From Bdellovibrionales bacterium RIFOXYA1_FULL_36_14 (GTDB lineage Bacteria > Bdellovibrionota > Bacteriovoracia > Bacteriovoracales > Bacteriovoracaceae), in assembly GCA_001769975.1 (NCBI GenBank), contig MEPW01000050.1, positions 1 to 64,000 on the forward strand: DNA of 64,000 nucleotides, read 5' to 3'. Each line of letters opens with the position of its first letter. Position 1 is the first letter of the stretch. Below the pieces are notes generated by a model that was given only the letters and a program-made list of their open reading frames with translations, was not told the DNA's origin and did no database searches. A program made the position numbers and the translations under genes. Shown here one piece after another: positions 17,613 through 27,607 of the stretch.

Positions 17613-19751
17613 TTAATTATAGAAGTTTTTATTATGCGCCACCATATCTTGCAAATATTGACTTGGCTTAAAACGATTACTAGAAACCTTTACTTCAAGT
17701 TCTTTCAAATCAGCAAGTATTTTATTTAATCCAACATTATCTGCATATTTTAATAGTCCTCCTCTAAATGGAGGAAAACCCAGTCCGAAAATAACCCCAA
17801 TATCAATCGTGCTGGCATGTTCAGCAATTTTATCTTGTAAAGCATAAGTTGCTTCATTAATCATGGGAAGAATCAATCTTTTTTGTATATCTTCCTCCGC
17901 TATTTTACAACTTTTATTAGGGCAAAGTTTTTTTAGCTCTTCATTTATACCTAACTGTTTGCCCTGTTCGTTATAATAGTAAAAACCTTTATGATTTTTC
18001 TTTCCAAGAAATCCTGCTTGAACAATATTATGTAAAAGATCCGAAAATTTGCAACGTTCTCCCAATTGTCCGTAAATGACTTCAGAGACATGAACGGCTA
18101 CGTCAAATCCCACTTCATCTAAAAGTCGACCAGGCCCCATTGGCATACCAAATGAGAGTATCGCCCGGTCTAATTGTTCAACCGAACACCCCTCTTCCAA
18201 CAACCACACCGTCTCGCTTAAAAAAGGGGTTAGTATTCTATTGACTAAAAAACCCGGGCCATCGTTTACAATAATAGGGGTCTTTTTAACTGCCAGCGCC
18301 CATGCATGCATTTGTTTAACCACTTCTTCACTTACTTTACTATGGGTGATAATTTCCACTAGAGGCATCATATTCACTGGATTAAAAAAATGCAGCCCTA
18401 AAAAACGCTCGGGTCTTTTTAATCCCTCACACATTTTCTCAATAGAAATAGAAGAAGTGTTAGAAGTAATAATTGCATCTTCCCTAACATAATTTTCCAG
18501 TTCCTTGAACACGGCTTTTTTTAAATCGATTTTTTCCACAACCGCTTCAATCACTAAATCCACACTCTTAAAACAGCTATAGTCAAGTGTGGGAGAAATT
18601 GATCTTTGTTTTCGTTGAAATTCCTCTTCGGTCATGTGTTTCTTCTTAACACTCTTTGAAAAAACTGAAGAAGCTTGGCTAAGCCCCAGTTCCAAAGCCT
18701 CTTTATTAACATCCTTTAATAGCGGAGACATGTAGTTATCAGCAAGTAACCAAGCGATCCCTCCCCCCATAGTTCCAGCTCCCAAAACAGCACCTTTTTT
18801 TATTTTTTTTACCCGGTCTTGTACTGGTTCAGCCTTATATTTTTTAGTTCCTTCTACCAAAAAGAAAATGTGTCTTAAATTTTTAGATTGTTCGCTTAAA
18901 GCCAGTTGGGTAAACCCTGCAGCTTCTTTAGCAAGACCTGTCTTCCTATTGCACGAACTACCAGCTTCCATCACGCTTAAAATCTTAAGTGGGGCTTGAT
19001 AAAATCCTTTGGTCTTTTCCAACACGGATTCCCTGGCCTTTTTAAAAATAAATTTTCTAACCACCAGTTGTTTCATGATCATTTTTTCCAAGACTTCACT
19101 TCGTTTAAGTTTTTTAGCGCTTGAAAATAATTGGGATTTGGCCATCTCCAGTAATTTCTCTTTGGCATAGACTTCATCTGCTAGGCCCATTCTTTTGGCT
19201 TTTTTTGCTCTAACATTACTGCCGGTTAAAATTAAATCGAGCGCATTAGGAATACCGATTCGTCTAGGGAGCCTATAAGTACCACCAAGACCTGGTAATA
19301 AACCCAGTTTTACTTCCGGCAAAGCGAGCACAGTATTATCTGATTCACTTACTAAAATTTTATCACAGGTTAAAGCCAGCTCCAACCCACCGCCCATACA
19401 AACACCATCAATACAGGCAACTTTAGGAATTTTAAGGTCCTCAATCATGTTAAAGATAGTATGCCCCTCTTCCACGGTTCTTAAAATTTCTGCTTCACTT
19501 TGAAGGGAAGAAATAAGATTAATGTCAACCCCCGCTAAAAAACATCCTGGAGTCAGCGAATGTAAAATAACTCCCGTAATTTTTTTTCCTTCAACTTCTT
19601 TCTTAATTATCTCAAAAACCTCTCTTAATTCCGTAAGGGTAAGTTTATCAAGTACATTCATTTTTTTTGAACTATTGAATCCAAAACCTATATAGGCGAT
19701 CTTATCTTTTAGTTCATATAATATTTTTTCAAAATTCATTTTTGTCTCCAC
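17613..19751 (-). CDS. fadJ: Fatty-acid oxidation complex alpha: enoyl-CoA hydratase / 3-hydroxyacyl-CoA dehydrogenase
   Basis: A 712-residue two-domain enzyme doing steps 2 and 3 of beta-oxidation. The N-terminal crotonase domain (1-200) has FLAGVDINLI, CMGGGLELALTC and LPEVKLGLLPGLGGT. The NAD-binding dehydrogenase domain starts near 315 with AVLGAGTMGGGIA. It continues through SNTSSISIEKM and HFFNPVNMMPLVEI (catalytic His) to GPGFLVNRI and a second C-terminal half. It ends one base before the fadI start codon on the minus strand, so translation is coupled. Length and order equal FadB/FadJ; the fadI-like thiolase partner favours the FadIJ type. Confidence 0.92.
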   Translation of the reverse strand: METKMNFEKILYELKDKIAYIGFGFNSSKKMNVLDKLTLTELREVFEIIKKEVEGKKITGVILHSLTPGCFLAGVDINLISSLQSEAEILRTVEEGHTIFNMIEDLKIPKVACIDGVCMGGGLELALTCDKILVSESDNTVLALPEVKLGLLPGLGGTYRLPRRIGIPNALDLILTGSNVRAKKAKRMGLADEVYAKEKLLEMAKSQLFSSAKKLKRSEVLEKMIMKQLVVRKFIFKKARESVLEKTKGFYQAPLKILSVMEAGSSCNRKTGLAKEAAGFTQLALSEQSKNLRHIFFLVEGTKKYKAEPVQDRVKKIKKGAVLGAGTMGGGIAWLLADNYMSPLLKDVNKEALELGLSQASSVFSKSVKKKHMTEEEFQRKQRSISPTLDYSCFKSVDLVIEAVVEKIDLKKAVFKELENYVREDAIITSNTSSISIEKMCEGLKRPERFLGLHFFNPVNMMPLVEIITHSKVSEEVVKQMHAWALAVKKTPIIVNDGPGFLVNRILTPFLSETVWLLEEGCSVEQLDRAILSFGMPMGPGRLLDEVGFDVAVHVSEVIYGQLGERCKFSDLLHNIVQAGFLGKKNHKGFYYYNEQGKQLGINEELKKLCPNKSCKIAEEDIQKRLILPMINEATYALQDKIAEHASTIDIGVIFGLGFPPFRGGLLKYADNVGLNKILADLKELEVKVSSNRFKPSQYLQDMVAHNKNFYN

Positions 19752-19752
19752 C

Positions 19753-21048
19753 TTATCGCTTTAAATTTTCAATAATCATGGCACCACCTTGACCGCCACC
19801 TATACAAAGAGAAGCGATACCATAGCGACCTTTTCTTTTCATGAGTTCATGAAGTAGGGTAACCACAATTCGAGAACCAGAAGATCCCACAGGATGTCCA
19901 AGGGCAATTCCACCGCCGTTGGGATTTAAATTGTCCTCATTAATCTCTCCCCAAACGGAATCGAGACCAAAAAAATCCGCTACTTTTTTTTCTTTCATAC
20001 CTCTTAATACAGTAATAATTTGAGCCGAGAAAGCCTCGTTAATTTCAAAAAGGTCCATATCTGATAATTTCAATCCACTTCTTTTAAATGCCCCATCCAT
20101 GGCCAAAATTGGGCCAGCTCCCATGCGCTCGGGCTCCAAACCATGAAAATGCCAATTAATAATTTGGGCCAAAGGTTCTAGATGATATTTTTTAACGGCA
20201 TCTTCGCTGGCCAGCAATAAACATGAGCCACCATCCGTAATCGGACAGGCATTACCAACAGTCACCGTCCCCGCTTTTTTATCAAAGAAGGGTTTCATTT
20301 TAGAAAGCCCGGCCACGGTGGAATCTTCCCTAAAGCCTTTATCTTCATAAAGTATCCTATCAAGTTTTTTTCCATAAATAAGGGGGACAATCTCATCTTT
20401 AAAACGACCACTTTTAGTTGCTTGCGCTGCTCGCTGATGACTACGATTAGCAAATTCATCCTGCTCATTTCTCGTGATACCAAAGTCCCTGGCCAGAATT
20501 TCCGCGGTCATTCCCATATTGACGTTAGCAAAAGGGTCAGTCAGTGCCTTTTGAATGGCTATGATTGGTACTAAAAAGCTAGGTCGAAACGTCATTAATG
20601 CACTTAATTTTTGCACAGGCGTTCTGGCCTTGAAAAGATCGGTAAAAAGCTTGGTCATTTTTTTATTAAACAAAAGTGGGATATTCGACATGGACTCCAC
20701 GCCGCCGGCAAAGATTAGATGATCTCTTTGGCTGGCGATTCTTATAGAGGCTTGCGCCAAGGCTTCCATGCCAGCTGCACAATTACGATGAACCGTACAC
20801 CCCGGCACTTTTTTATGTAGTCCAGCTTCAAGACCTATCACTCTACCAATGTTAGGATAATCAACCGGGTTACCAACACAACCAAAAATAACTTCATCAA
20901 TAACATCATTGGGTAATCCTAGTTTGTCCATAATATGTCGAATCAGGTAATGTCCCAGAAATGGTGCCTGAACATCTTTGAGTTCCATTCCGGCTTTAGC
21001 CTGGGGAGTTCTCTTAGCTTCTACAATGAAGACAGGGTTTAAATTCAT
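19753..21048 (-). CDS. fadI: Acetyl-CoA acyltransferase (3-ketoacyl-CoA thiolase, FadI type)
   Basis: Thiolytic cleavage of 3-ketoacyl-CoA, the last beta-oxidation step. At 431 residues it has FadI length, and the middle segment with KKMTKL...KARTPVQKLSAL parallels FadI rather than shorter FadA. The nucleophile Cys90 is in HRNCAAGMEA; GGGIALGHPVGSSGSR and CIGGGQGGAM hold the other active-site residues. It is first in the operon, with fadJ, etfB and etfA following. The 192-base divergent space to the acyl-CoA dehydrogenase at 21241 must hold promoters for both; I see no clear FadR or PsrA-like palindrome in it. Confidence 0.92.
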   Translation of the reverse strand: MNLNPVFIVEAKRTPQAKAGMELKDVQAPFLGHYLIRHIMDKLGLPNDVIDEVIFGCVGNPVDYPNIGRVIGLEAGLHKKVPGCTVHRNCAAGMEALAQASIRIASQRDHLIFAGGVESMSNIPLLFNKKMTKLFTDLFKARTPVQKLSALMTFRPSFLVPIIAIQKALTDPFANVNMGMTAEILARDFGITRNEQDEFANRSHQRAAQATKSGRFKDEIVPLIYGKKLDRILYEDKGFREDSTVAGLSKMKPFFDKKAGTVTVGNACPITDGGSCLLLASEDAVKKYHLEPLAQIINWHFHGLEPERMGAGPILAMDGAFKRSGLKLSDMDLFEINEAFSAQIITVLRGMKEKKVADFFGLDSVWGEINEDNLNPNGGGIALGHPVGSSGSRIVVTLLHELMKRKGRYGIASLCIGGGQGGAMIIENLKR

Positions 21049-21240
21049 GAATTCTCCTTAAATATTTAAGTAGGATAAAAAGCATCGGTTAATGATAAAA
21101 CTAATTAAAAGATTTTTGCAATAAAAACCCCCCTATTAAATGCTTACAGTAAAAATAAATTTCTTTTAAGGGTGATCACAATCCATTTTTATTTTATAAT
21201 AACTTTAATACTAACTTTTTTAGATTAAAGGATTGATCTG

Positions 21241-23013
21241 ATGAATTTTTACTCCGACGAAAAAGAATGGCAATGGCTTTTTAAATCGGCCATAGACTGG
21301 AAAACCATTATCCCCCTTTACTTTCCAACTTTTCCCACAGAAGAAGGCTTAAACTCTCCCGAAGAGGTTATTGCATTCTTAGAAGAGCTGTTATCTCAAA
21401 CTGGTGAATGGACTGCCAATGCAGTTTGCAATCGTGCCAAGGAAATGGATAAACATCACGCCGGTCATGTGGAAAACGGAAAAACCATCCCCAACGAATA
21501 CTTAAATGCCTTATATCGGGAATGTGTTGAGCTTGGCGTCTTTGGCTTAAGTGTACCCAAAAAATACGGAGGGATGGCACTGCCTTTTGCCATGAACTTA
21601 ACCTTATTCGCCCAGATTTCTCGGGCCTGCTTATCTTCTTGCACGCAAATTGCCTTTTTTACTTCCATCGCTGATATGTTAGATCGTTTTGGTCCAGCCG
21701 AGTTCAAGGACAAATATATACCACAAATTATAAGCGGTGAAATCTCAGGAGCAATGTGCCTGACCGAACCCGGAGCTGGAAGTGACGTAGGGGCCATTCG
21801 TACCTCCGCTATATTGCAAGAAAACGGTACCTATAGAATAAGTGGAACTAAAGCCTTTATCACCAATGGTGGTGGAGGCCTGGGGTATGTTTTAGCACGG
21901 ATCAAAGGGGAACCTGAAGGCTTAGAAGGGATTTCTATGTTCTTTGTTGAACAGGACATCGTAGGAGAAAATGGAGAAAAAATCCAAAATTACAAAGTTA
22001 CTAAAAATGAAGATAAAATGGGACTCCATGGCTCCTTTACTTGCGAAATCGTATATGAAAACTCTTTAGGATATCTAGTTGGTGAAAAAAATATGGGTTT
22101 TCAATATATGCTTCATTTAATGAACGAAGCCAGACTGGCCGTAGCACTTCAGGCCCTTGGTACCATCGAAGGATCACTCCATTATGCCAAAGCATATGCT
22201 GAGGAAAGAATTCAATTTGGTGTTCCTTTGGTGGAGCTCCCCCTTTACCGAAGAAATTTACAAGACTATGAGACTGAAAGGGATGCGCTTCGCGCATTAA
22301 TCGTAGATACCATTAGCCATTATGATATTTTTCAAAAACTGGATCAAATGCAAAAAGATGGTAAAGAATTATCTAAGGAAGATAAAAAATTATTGAAAGA
22401 TGCTTACCTATGGACCAGAAAGAGAACTCCTCTCGTTAAGTACTATGCGTGTGAAGCAGCCACCAATTTATCTCAGCGGGCCATTCAGATGCTGGGTGGA
22501 TATGGATTTATGGAAGAGTATTCGGTGGGGAGATATCATCGTGACAGTTTTGCTCCCCTTCTTTACGAAGGCACCAGTCAAGTGCAAGCGCTTATGGCAT
22601 TAAAAGATATAGTCAAGTACGCGATCAAAGATCCCAGCCGGTTTTTTGCTAATATTTTCTTTAAACATCCAATTGGCGCCATCATCAACAAAGAAAGCGA
22701 AACAACCAAAAGATATACCACCTATCACTACATTTTTAAAAAACGCTTTATTAAATTGCTTATCAAATGTTTAAAACCACAAATGGGAAAAATATTTAAT
22801 CCTAAAGCGTGGATGGAAATGGAAAGAGTTAATATCCTCATGGCCCACGCAGAAACAGTCTGCCAGGCTTTAAGTTATATGGAAACTCTCCGAGTGCTTT
22901 GCTATCATGCCAACAAAGATGAACAAAGACGCACCCTTTTTGTGAGATATGAAAAGTTGATTGCCCCAAGGTTGGAAGCTATTTATAAAGATTGGTCCAT
23001 GGAAGTGGAATAA
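21241..23013 (+). CDS. Acyl-CoA dehydrogenase, 590-residue type
   Basis: First step of fatty-acid oxidation; FAD-dependent. An N-terminal extension of about 80 residues comes before the dehydrogenase domains. CLTEPGAGSDVGA is the FAD block (about residue 176), KMGLHGSFTCEI follows, and the active-site Glu is in the canonical place, LLYEGTSQVQALM. The C-terminal 110 residues form an extra helical domain typical of large prokaryotic acyl-CoA dehydrogenases. The start follows AAGGA. It is divergent from the fadI operon and faces the ETF-oxidoreductase gene, so it likely feeds electrons into the neighbouring EtfAB. Chain-length preference is not readable. Confidence 0.9.
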   Translation: MNFYSDEKEWQWLFKSAIDWKTIIPLYFPTFPTEEGLNSPEEVIAFLEELLSQTGEWTANAVCNRAKEMDKHHAGHVENGKTIPNEYLNALYRECVELGVFGLSVPKKYGGMALPFAMNLTLFAQISRACLSSCTQIAFFTSIADMLDRFGPAEFKDKYIPQIISGEISGAMCLTEPGAGSDVGAIRTSAILQENGTYRISGTKAFITNGGGGLGYVLARIKGEPEGLEGISMFFVEQDIVGENGEKIQNYKVTKNEDKMGLHGSFTCEIVYENSLGYLVGEKNMGFQYMLHLMNEARLAVALQALGTIEGSLHYAKAYAEERIQFGVPLVELPLYRRNLQDYETERDALRALIVDTISHYDIFQKLDQMQKDGKELSKEDKKLLKDAYLWTRKRTPLVKYYACEAATNLSQRAIQMLGGYGFMEEYSVGRYHRDSFAPLLYEGTSQVQALMALKDIVKYAIKDPSRFFANIFFKHPIGAIINKESETTKRYTTYHYIFKKRFIKLLIKCLKPQMGKIFNPKAWMEMERVNILMAHAETVCQALSYMETLRVLCYHANKDEQRRTLFVRYEKLIAPRLEAIYKDWSMEVE

Positions 23014-23038
23014 AAAAAGGGAGGTTTTAAAGCCTCCC
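23012..23038 (-). terminator. Intrinsic terminator, best on the minus strand
   Basis: GGGAGG (23019-23024) pairs with CCTCCC (23033-23038). The plus-strand A-run at 23012-23018 becomes a U-tract right after the hairpin for minus-strand transcripts. It would end the transcript of 23245-25266 and lies at the stop of the dehydrogenase gene; on the plus strand no U-run follows. Confidence 0.7.
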
Positions 23039-23097
23039 TCATTGTAAGTTGTAATAAATCCGACAGGAAAAGGATATCAGATTTATTAAGACGACGT

Positions 23098-23115
23098 TAA
23101 TATCCAGGGATATTA
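23098..23115. repeat. Perfect 8+2+8 palindrome
   Basis: TAATATCC and GGATATTA around AG. A second inverted repeat, AATAAATC/GATTTATT, lies at 23053-23087. The 231 bases between two convergent genes hold these structures and no open frame of note. They could be a regulator site, RNA structure or chance in AT-rich DNA. Confidence 0.45.
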
Positions 23116-23244
23116 TAGTCAATAGTCCTATGTTAGTCGGGTATTTCTTAAACCTTTGAAAATTCAAAAATATATAGAATAATTTTTTATATATTTCTAC
23201 GACTCATCAGGTTGGCGCGGCGAATCTAAGAGTTTTTGTTTAAT

Positions 23245-25266
23245 TTAAAAAACTGACCTCGCCACAATAAGTGCGACATCTTCAATCGGAAGTTCCTTAG
23301 TTTGATCGCAATCACCCTTTTTAGAATTAAAATTAGTCCAACAATAAAAGCATGCGGTCGAAAGTCTTTGGGCATCCATCGAGGCAATATCTTTCATTCT
23401 ATTTTTGCATAGATCCTCTCCTTCAGGGAGCTCATACCACATATTTCCACCACCCATGCCACAGCAAAGTGATGTATCTTTTGATCTTGGCATTTCTCTT
23501 AATTTAAGACCCGGAATAGCATTTAAAACCTCACGAACAGGTTCGTATCCGCCGTGATGTCTACCAAGATAGCAGGGATCATGATAGGTAATCTCCTCAT
23601 TGATGGGATTATTTGGTGTCAATTTTCCAAGCTTAATTAAATCACTTAGTAGTTCGGTATGATGAACTACTTCGAAATTAAATTCTTTATCAATTTTTTT
23701 ATATTCTTTACCTATCGTGTGCAACCCATGCGGACATGTCACAACAATCTTTTTAAATTTATAGCTCTTGAAAATTTCGATATTAGCTAAAGCCAGTTCA
23801 TAAAAAGAATATTCATCCCCTACTCTTCGTACAACATCTCCGCAACACTTTTCACTTTCACCAAGAACGGCAAAGCTAACATCTGCTTTTTTCAAAAGTT
23901 CACAGAAGGTTTTAGTTACTTTTTGGGCATCCGTATCATAAGATCCAGCGCAACCTACATAATAGAGATATTCAACTTCTACATTTGGATCCGCCACTGG
24001 AATATTTTGTCCGTCCGCCCATCTAAAGCGTTCACTTTCTCCAATACCCCATGGGTTTGAATTCACTTTTATATTATTTATAGTGTTAGCAGCATCTGGA
24101 TGAACTTCAGCCAAAGTTAAAACCTTATAGCGCTTAAGTTCCATGATAAGTTTGACATGCTCAATCTGAACGGGGCATTCCTCCATGCAAGCGCCACAGG
24201 TAGTACAAGCATCTAGTTCGTTAAATTCATAAAGTGGAAGCTCTCCCCAAATCTCACAATCATCTACCCCGGCGTGTTTAAGCTTTAAAGCAGCATCTCT
24301 AAGTTTCGTAATAATTAATTTTGGATCAAGCTTTTTTCCTGCTAAATTTGCTGGGCATTTTTGCGTACATCTTCCACATTCAACGCAACTGAGTAAATCT
24401 AGCCGATTTTTCATAGTGGTTTCATTAAATTTTGCAAGGCCAAAGGTCTCAGCGTTTTCATTTTCAAAATTCATGGGTTCCAATATCGCTCCCAATTTTT
24501 GAGGAGTTAAAAAACTGTTAAGCGCGGCCATAAGAATATGGATAAATTTACTATACCCAAGCGAAGCAATAAAACCCATAGTCAGGAACATATGCACTAT
24601 CCAAATCACCTGATGGATAAGCTTCCATTGGCCCATTTCCAAGTTAAACATGTTAAACACGTATGCACAAAAATAGCCAATAGGAGACCAATACATTTCA
24701 TCCATTGGCATATTTGTACCAAGTATCCTGATTCCTTCCAGCCAAAAACCTGTTTTAACCACCAAAATTAAAAAAACGTACATAAGCAATTCTTGATTTG
24801 GTTTGGAAGATTTCAAGTAATCTGGCTTTTTTATATATCTTCTATAAAACGCAAACAAGATAGCTATAAGAATAAAAAGACCGGCCATATCCGCCATAAA
24901 AGAGATGACAATATAAACAAGACCTTTAAATATCTCAATTTTAAAATCCATGTGAATCATAACTAGAGTGGTAGCTATAACCAGAATTATAAAACCATAA
25001 TAAATGGCACCATGAAAAAGTCCCACACTTTTAACTCTGGGTACTTTTCCTTGTAAAAATAAAACTTTAAAAACATCTATCCAGTTAAACTGGCCTCTAT
25101 ATAATTCTTTGAAATCTTTTTTATGGGTGACAAATTGGTACTTGGAATAAACTCCCTTTAAAAAAATTCCTACAGATATTATAAATGATAAATACATGCA
25201 ATATATAAACCATGCCGGAACATTCCAGGCAATTTCGCGGGTCGCAGTTAAAAAACTGTCGCTCAT
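23245..25266 (-). CDS. Membrane Fe-S oxidoreductase, probable ETF:(mena)quinone oxidoreductase
   Basis: 673 residues. The first 260 contain about six membrane segments of NarI/cytochrome-b-like type with histidines in helices (LFHGAIYYGF, VMIHMDF, LIHQVIWIVHMF), likely haem ligands. Then come two 4Fe-4S binding motifs, CVECGRCTQKCP (about 295) and CTTCGACMEECP (about 360), and two CCG cysteine domains: EKCCGDVVRRVGD with an upstream YVGCAGS, and LCCGMGGGNMW with YHDPCYLGRHHG. This is the heterodisulphide-reductase-like architecture shown in fatty-acid oxidisers to carry electrons from ETF to menaquinone. The nearby etfAB, fadIJ and acyl-CoA dehydrogenase genes fit that job. Quinone type is inferred. 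Confidence 0.85.
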   Translation of the reverse strand: MSDSFLTATREIAWNVPAWFIYCMYLSFIISVGIFLKGVYSKYQFVTHKKDFKELYRGQFNWIDVFKVLFLQGKVPRVKSVGLFHGAIYYGFIILVIATTLVMIHMDFKIEIFKGLVYIVISFMADMAGLFILIAILFAFYRRYIKKPDYLKSSKPNQELLMYVFLILVVKTGFWLEGIRILGTNMPMDEMYWSPIGYFCAYVFNMFNLEMGQWKLIHQVIWIVHMFLTMGFIASLGYSKFIHILMAALNSFLTPQKLGAILEPMNFENENAETFGLAKFNETTMKNRLDLLSCVECGRCTQKCPANLAGKKLDPKLIITKLRDAALKLKHAGVDDCEIWGELPLYEFNELDACTTCGACMEECPVQIEHVKLIMELKRYKVLTLAEVHPDAANTINNIKVNSNPWGIGESERFRWADGQNIPVADPNVEVEYLYYVGCAGSYDTDAQKVTKTFCELLKKADVSFAVLGESEKCCGDVVRRVGDEYSFYELALANIEIFKSYKFKKIVVTCPHGLHTIGKEYKKIDKEFNFEVVHHTELLSDLIKLGKLTPNNPINEEITYHDPCYLGRHHGGYEPVREVLNAIPGLKLREMPRSKDTSLCCGMGGGNMWYELPEGEDLCKNRMKDIASMDAQRLSTACFYCWTNFNSKKGDCDQTKELPIEDVALIVARSVF

Positions 25267-25494
25267 TATTTGCTCCTTAAATAATATTTAGAAGTGATGG
25301 TTATTTGACAATACTTAATTGAATAAATCAAGTATTTTTTAAAAATCATCCTTATATCTTGCAGATAGGACGTTTGATTAATTCAAATATCATAAATTTT
25401 TTTTTGCCGATTAGCTAATTGGTATCAATGATTAGTTTTTATAAACCGATGAAAGAAAGTGTCATCTGTACTTTGGGGCCAAATAGGAGCTTTT

Positions 25495-26427
25495 ATGAAA
25501 AAACAAATTCTTCATTCGTTAAACAGTTTACTGCTCATTTCGCTATTAACGTCTTGTACTTCTGGTTATAAATTTAAAACTCCCGAATCTATAGAAAACA
25601 AAATGGCCCGTTATAAAAACAAAAGTGATTATTTGGGAAGCACTCCTAAATTTCATGTTATGAATATGAACACTGAAAGCTTTAAAAGTAATCGATCCAG
25701 AACTCCTGCGTCCCACCTCATGAATCAAGCGGGCACTCAAATTCAAAATGAGCCGACCTCGACTAGCTATAAAAATACTTATTTCATGCTGTTACTTTCT
25801 CAATATGAAACCCTAACTGGACTGACTGGGAACTCTCAACAAATAATCGATGTATGCCCGGGATTTCATTCTACTATAGTTGAATTGCGCAACCATATTC
25901 GCCATAACGAAACTACTACAACTAATAATATTATTAATCTCAATTTTTCGTTAGACACCGCTGCTTGGAATGAAGAATATTTAGCGCTTTTCCCAGAGCT
26001 AATGTTGCCACTTTCTTTTGGGGAAAACCAACCAACCTTAGCCGATATAATAAAACAAAATAAAGTAGCTGATTTTAAGCAAGCTGAAAGTCTGGTCAAA
26101 CAGGCCATTGACACTCATTCCATGAAATTATACAAGGAATTGGAATATTTATGTGAAAACGGAACAAGCTCTAATTATTATAAATTTGAAAATTTACTCT
26201 CCGGTATTGACCAAAAGAAAAACTTTATCCCTATCAAGCTACATGCTTCCATCTTATTTAAAACTACTATTTTCTCCAATATGATTCTTATCAATTCCTT
26301 ATTATATCAAAAGGATCAAAGATCAATCGCCTCTTATGATTCATCAAACTCCAATACCAGCATCGTGGATCAACTCGATTTAGGCTGGATCAAAACTTAT
26401 TTGAAAGAAATGAATAAAAGAAAATAA
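25495..26427 (+). CDS. Lipoprotein of unknown function
   Basis: The start at 25495 (after TAGGAGC) is chosen over 25459 because it begins MKKQILHSLNSLLLISLLTSC, a clean lipoprotein signal with lipobox LLTSC. The mature 290-residue part is polar, rich in Asn, Ser and Thr, with a single further pair of Cys (DVCPGFH and YLCENGTSS). I recognise no domain. It is convergent with the bamB-like gene and alone on its strand. The 228-base space upstream is very AT-rich and must contain its promoter and that of the divergent oxidoreductase. Confidence 0.7.
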   Translation: MKKQILHSLNSLLLISLLTSCTSGYKFKTPESIENKMARYKNKSDYLGSTPKFHVMNMNTESFKSNRSRTPASHLMNQAGTQIQNEPTSTSYKNTYFMLLLSQYETLTGLTGNSQQIIDVCPGFHSTIVELRNHIRHNETTTTNNIINLNFSLDTAAWNEEYLALFPELMLPLSFGENQPTLADIIKQNKVADFKQAESLVKQAIDTHSMKLYKELEYLCENGTSSNYYKFENLLSGIDQKKNFIPIKLHASILFKTTIFSNMILINSLLYQKDQRSIASYDSSNSNTSIVDQLDLGWIKTYLKEMNKRK

Positions 26428-26469
26428 AAAGTGCCCTTTGGGTAGAGCTAAGAATTGGTCTAGCAACTA

Positions 26470-27585
26470 CTAGCGATAAACATATAAGCGATAACGTGAT
26501 GAATAGACCGCCAATATCCCGTTAGCTGCCGCCACATCACCAAATACTGATGAATTAACATGTCCTAGATGTTTGCTCTCGATGAGATCAAAAGTTTTAG
26601 AATTTAAAATACTGACATGGCCTCTGCTGGTCGTCACAACTAAATATTCTTTCCATAAAATTATGTTCGTTATACCGCCCACATTGAGATTAATTTTCTT
26701 AATAATCTCTAAATTTAAATCCGTTAATATAAGTTCTCCATCAAAAGTTCCAAATAGATATTTATCCCCTAATAATAGGGGCGGTCTGGATGGTGAAAAA
26801 TCCCCTTGCCTTAAGACGGCTCCAGTGGATGCTTCTAACATATAAATCGGGCCTGCCAGCGAATTGATGTATAGACGGTTGTTTAATATCACGGGAGTGT
26901 TGTCTACATCCACAAACTTGGTACTGGTAGAAAGCTTCTTTTCCCATTGCAAGACACCATCTTCCAGAGAAATATTCACCAGATAACCATCTGCGAACCC
27001 AACATAAATTTTATTATTCCAAATTAATGGTTTAGACGATCTTTGTAAGGTGGTTAGATGAGGAACGGATCTTTTGTAGGCCCAAAATATTTTGCCAGTC
27101 TCAATGTCAAAGCTGGTAATCTGATAATTTCTAAGGTGAACAACCGCCATCCCGTTATGCACGACCACTTCTGATTCGATAGATGCCCCTAAGTCAACGG
27201 CATACTTTATTTTACCAGTTAAATAGTGCCTCGAGTATAAGCGACCAAGATTGGTCCCATAAACAATTTGATCCTTGTAAACCATGGGGGTCGCATGATA
27301 TGCACCTTTGTCATTTTCTTTCCACAAAACTTTACCAGTTTGGGCATCATAAGCGATCATTTGTCCTTTTCCACTACCAACAAATAGCATTCCTGAATGC
27401 AGTAGTGGTGAACTTAAATTTATAGGGAGATTGCCCGAATCGTATTGTGGGTCAAGATTTTTACTCCAGGCATGTCTAAGTATTATCTTTTTATCAATTT
27501 GTGAATCATGTGATACTAAATTGAATTTCTCGCTCAAAGCACATGAACAAAATAGGACAACCAGCAGTGGTAAAAAAAATCTCAT
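26470..27585 (-). CDS. bamB: BamB-like PQQ-repeat beta-propeller lipoprotein
   Basis: 371 residues with lipobox LFCSC near residue 15 and repeated WD/PQQ-type blades: IAYDAQTGKVLWKEND, YSRHYLTGKIKYAVD, SFDIETGKIFWAYKR, NISLEDGVLQWEKKL and MLEASTGAVLRQGD. This is the layout of BamB, the accessory lipoprotein of the outer-membrane protein assembly machine. The gene directly follows a YfgM-like gene and lies downstream of der, the same association seen in enterobacteria (yfgM-bamB-der), which supports the call. PQQ-binding enzymes are much longer. Confidence 0.85.
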   Translation of the reverse strand: MRFFLPLLVVLFCSCALSEKFNLVSHDSQIDKKIILRHAWSKNLDPQYDSGNLPINLSSPLLHSGMLFVGSGKGQMIAYDAQTGKVLWKENDKGAYHATPMVYKDQIVYGTNLGRLYSRHYLTGKIKYAVDLGASIESEVVVHNGMAVVHLRNYQITSFDIETGKIFWAYKRSVPHLTTLQRSSKPLIWNNKIYVGFADGYLVNISLEDGVLQWEKKLSTSTKFVDVDNTPVILNNRLYINSLAGPIYMLEASTGAVLRQGDFSPSRPPLLLGDKYLFGTFDGELILTDLNLEIIKKINLNVGGITNIILWKEYLVVTTSRGHVSILNSKTFDLIESKHLGHVNSSVFGDVAAANGILAVYSSRYRLYVYR

Positions 27586-27607
27586 GTTTGGTATACTCCA
27601 ACGTTAT

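Noticed and set aside
21049-21240. FadR- or PsrA-type operator between fadI and the acyl-CoA dehydrogenase
   Set aside because: I found no clear palindrome; the AT-rich spacer gives only short chance repeats.
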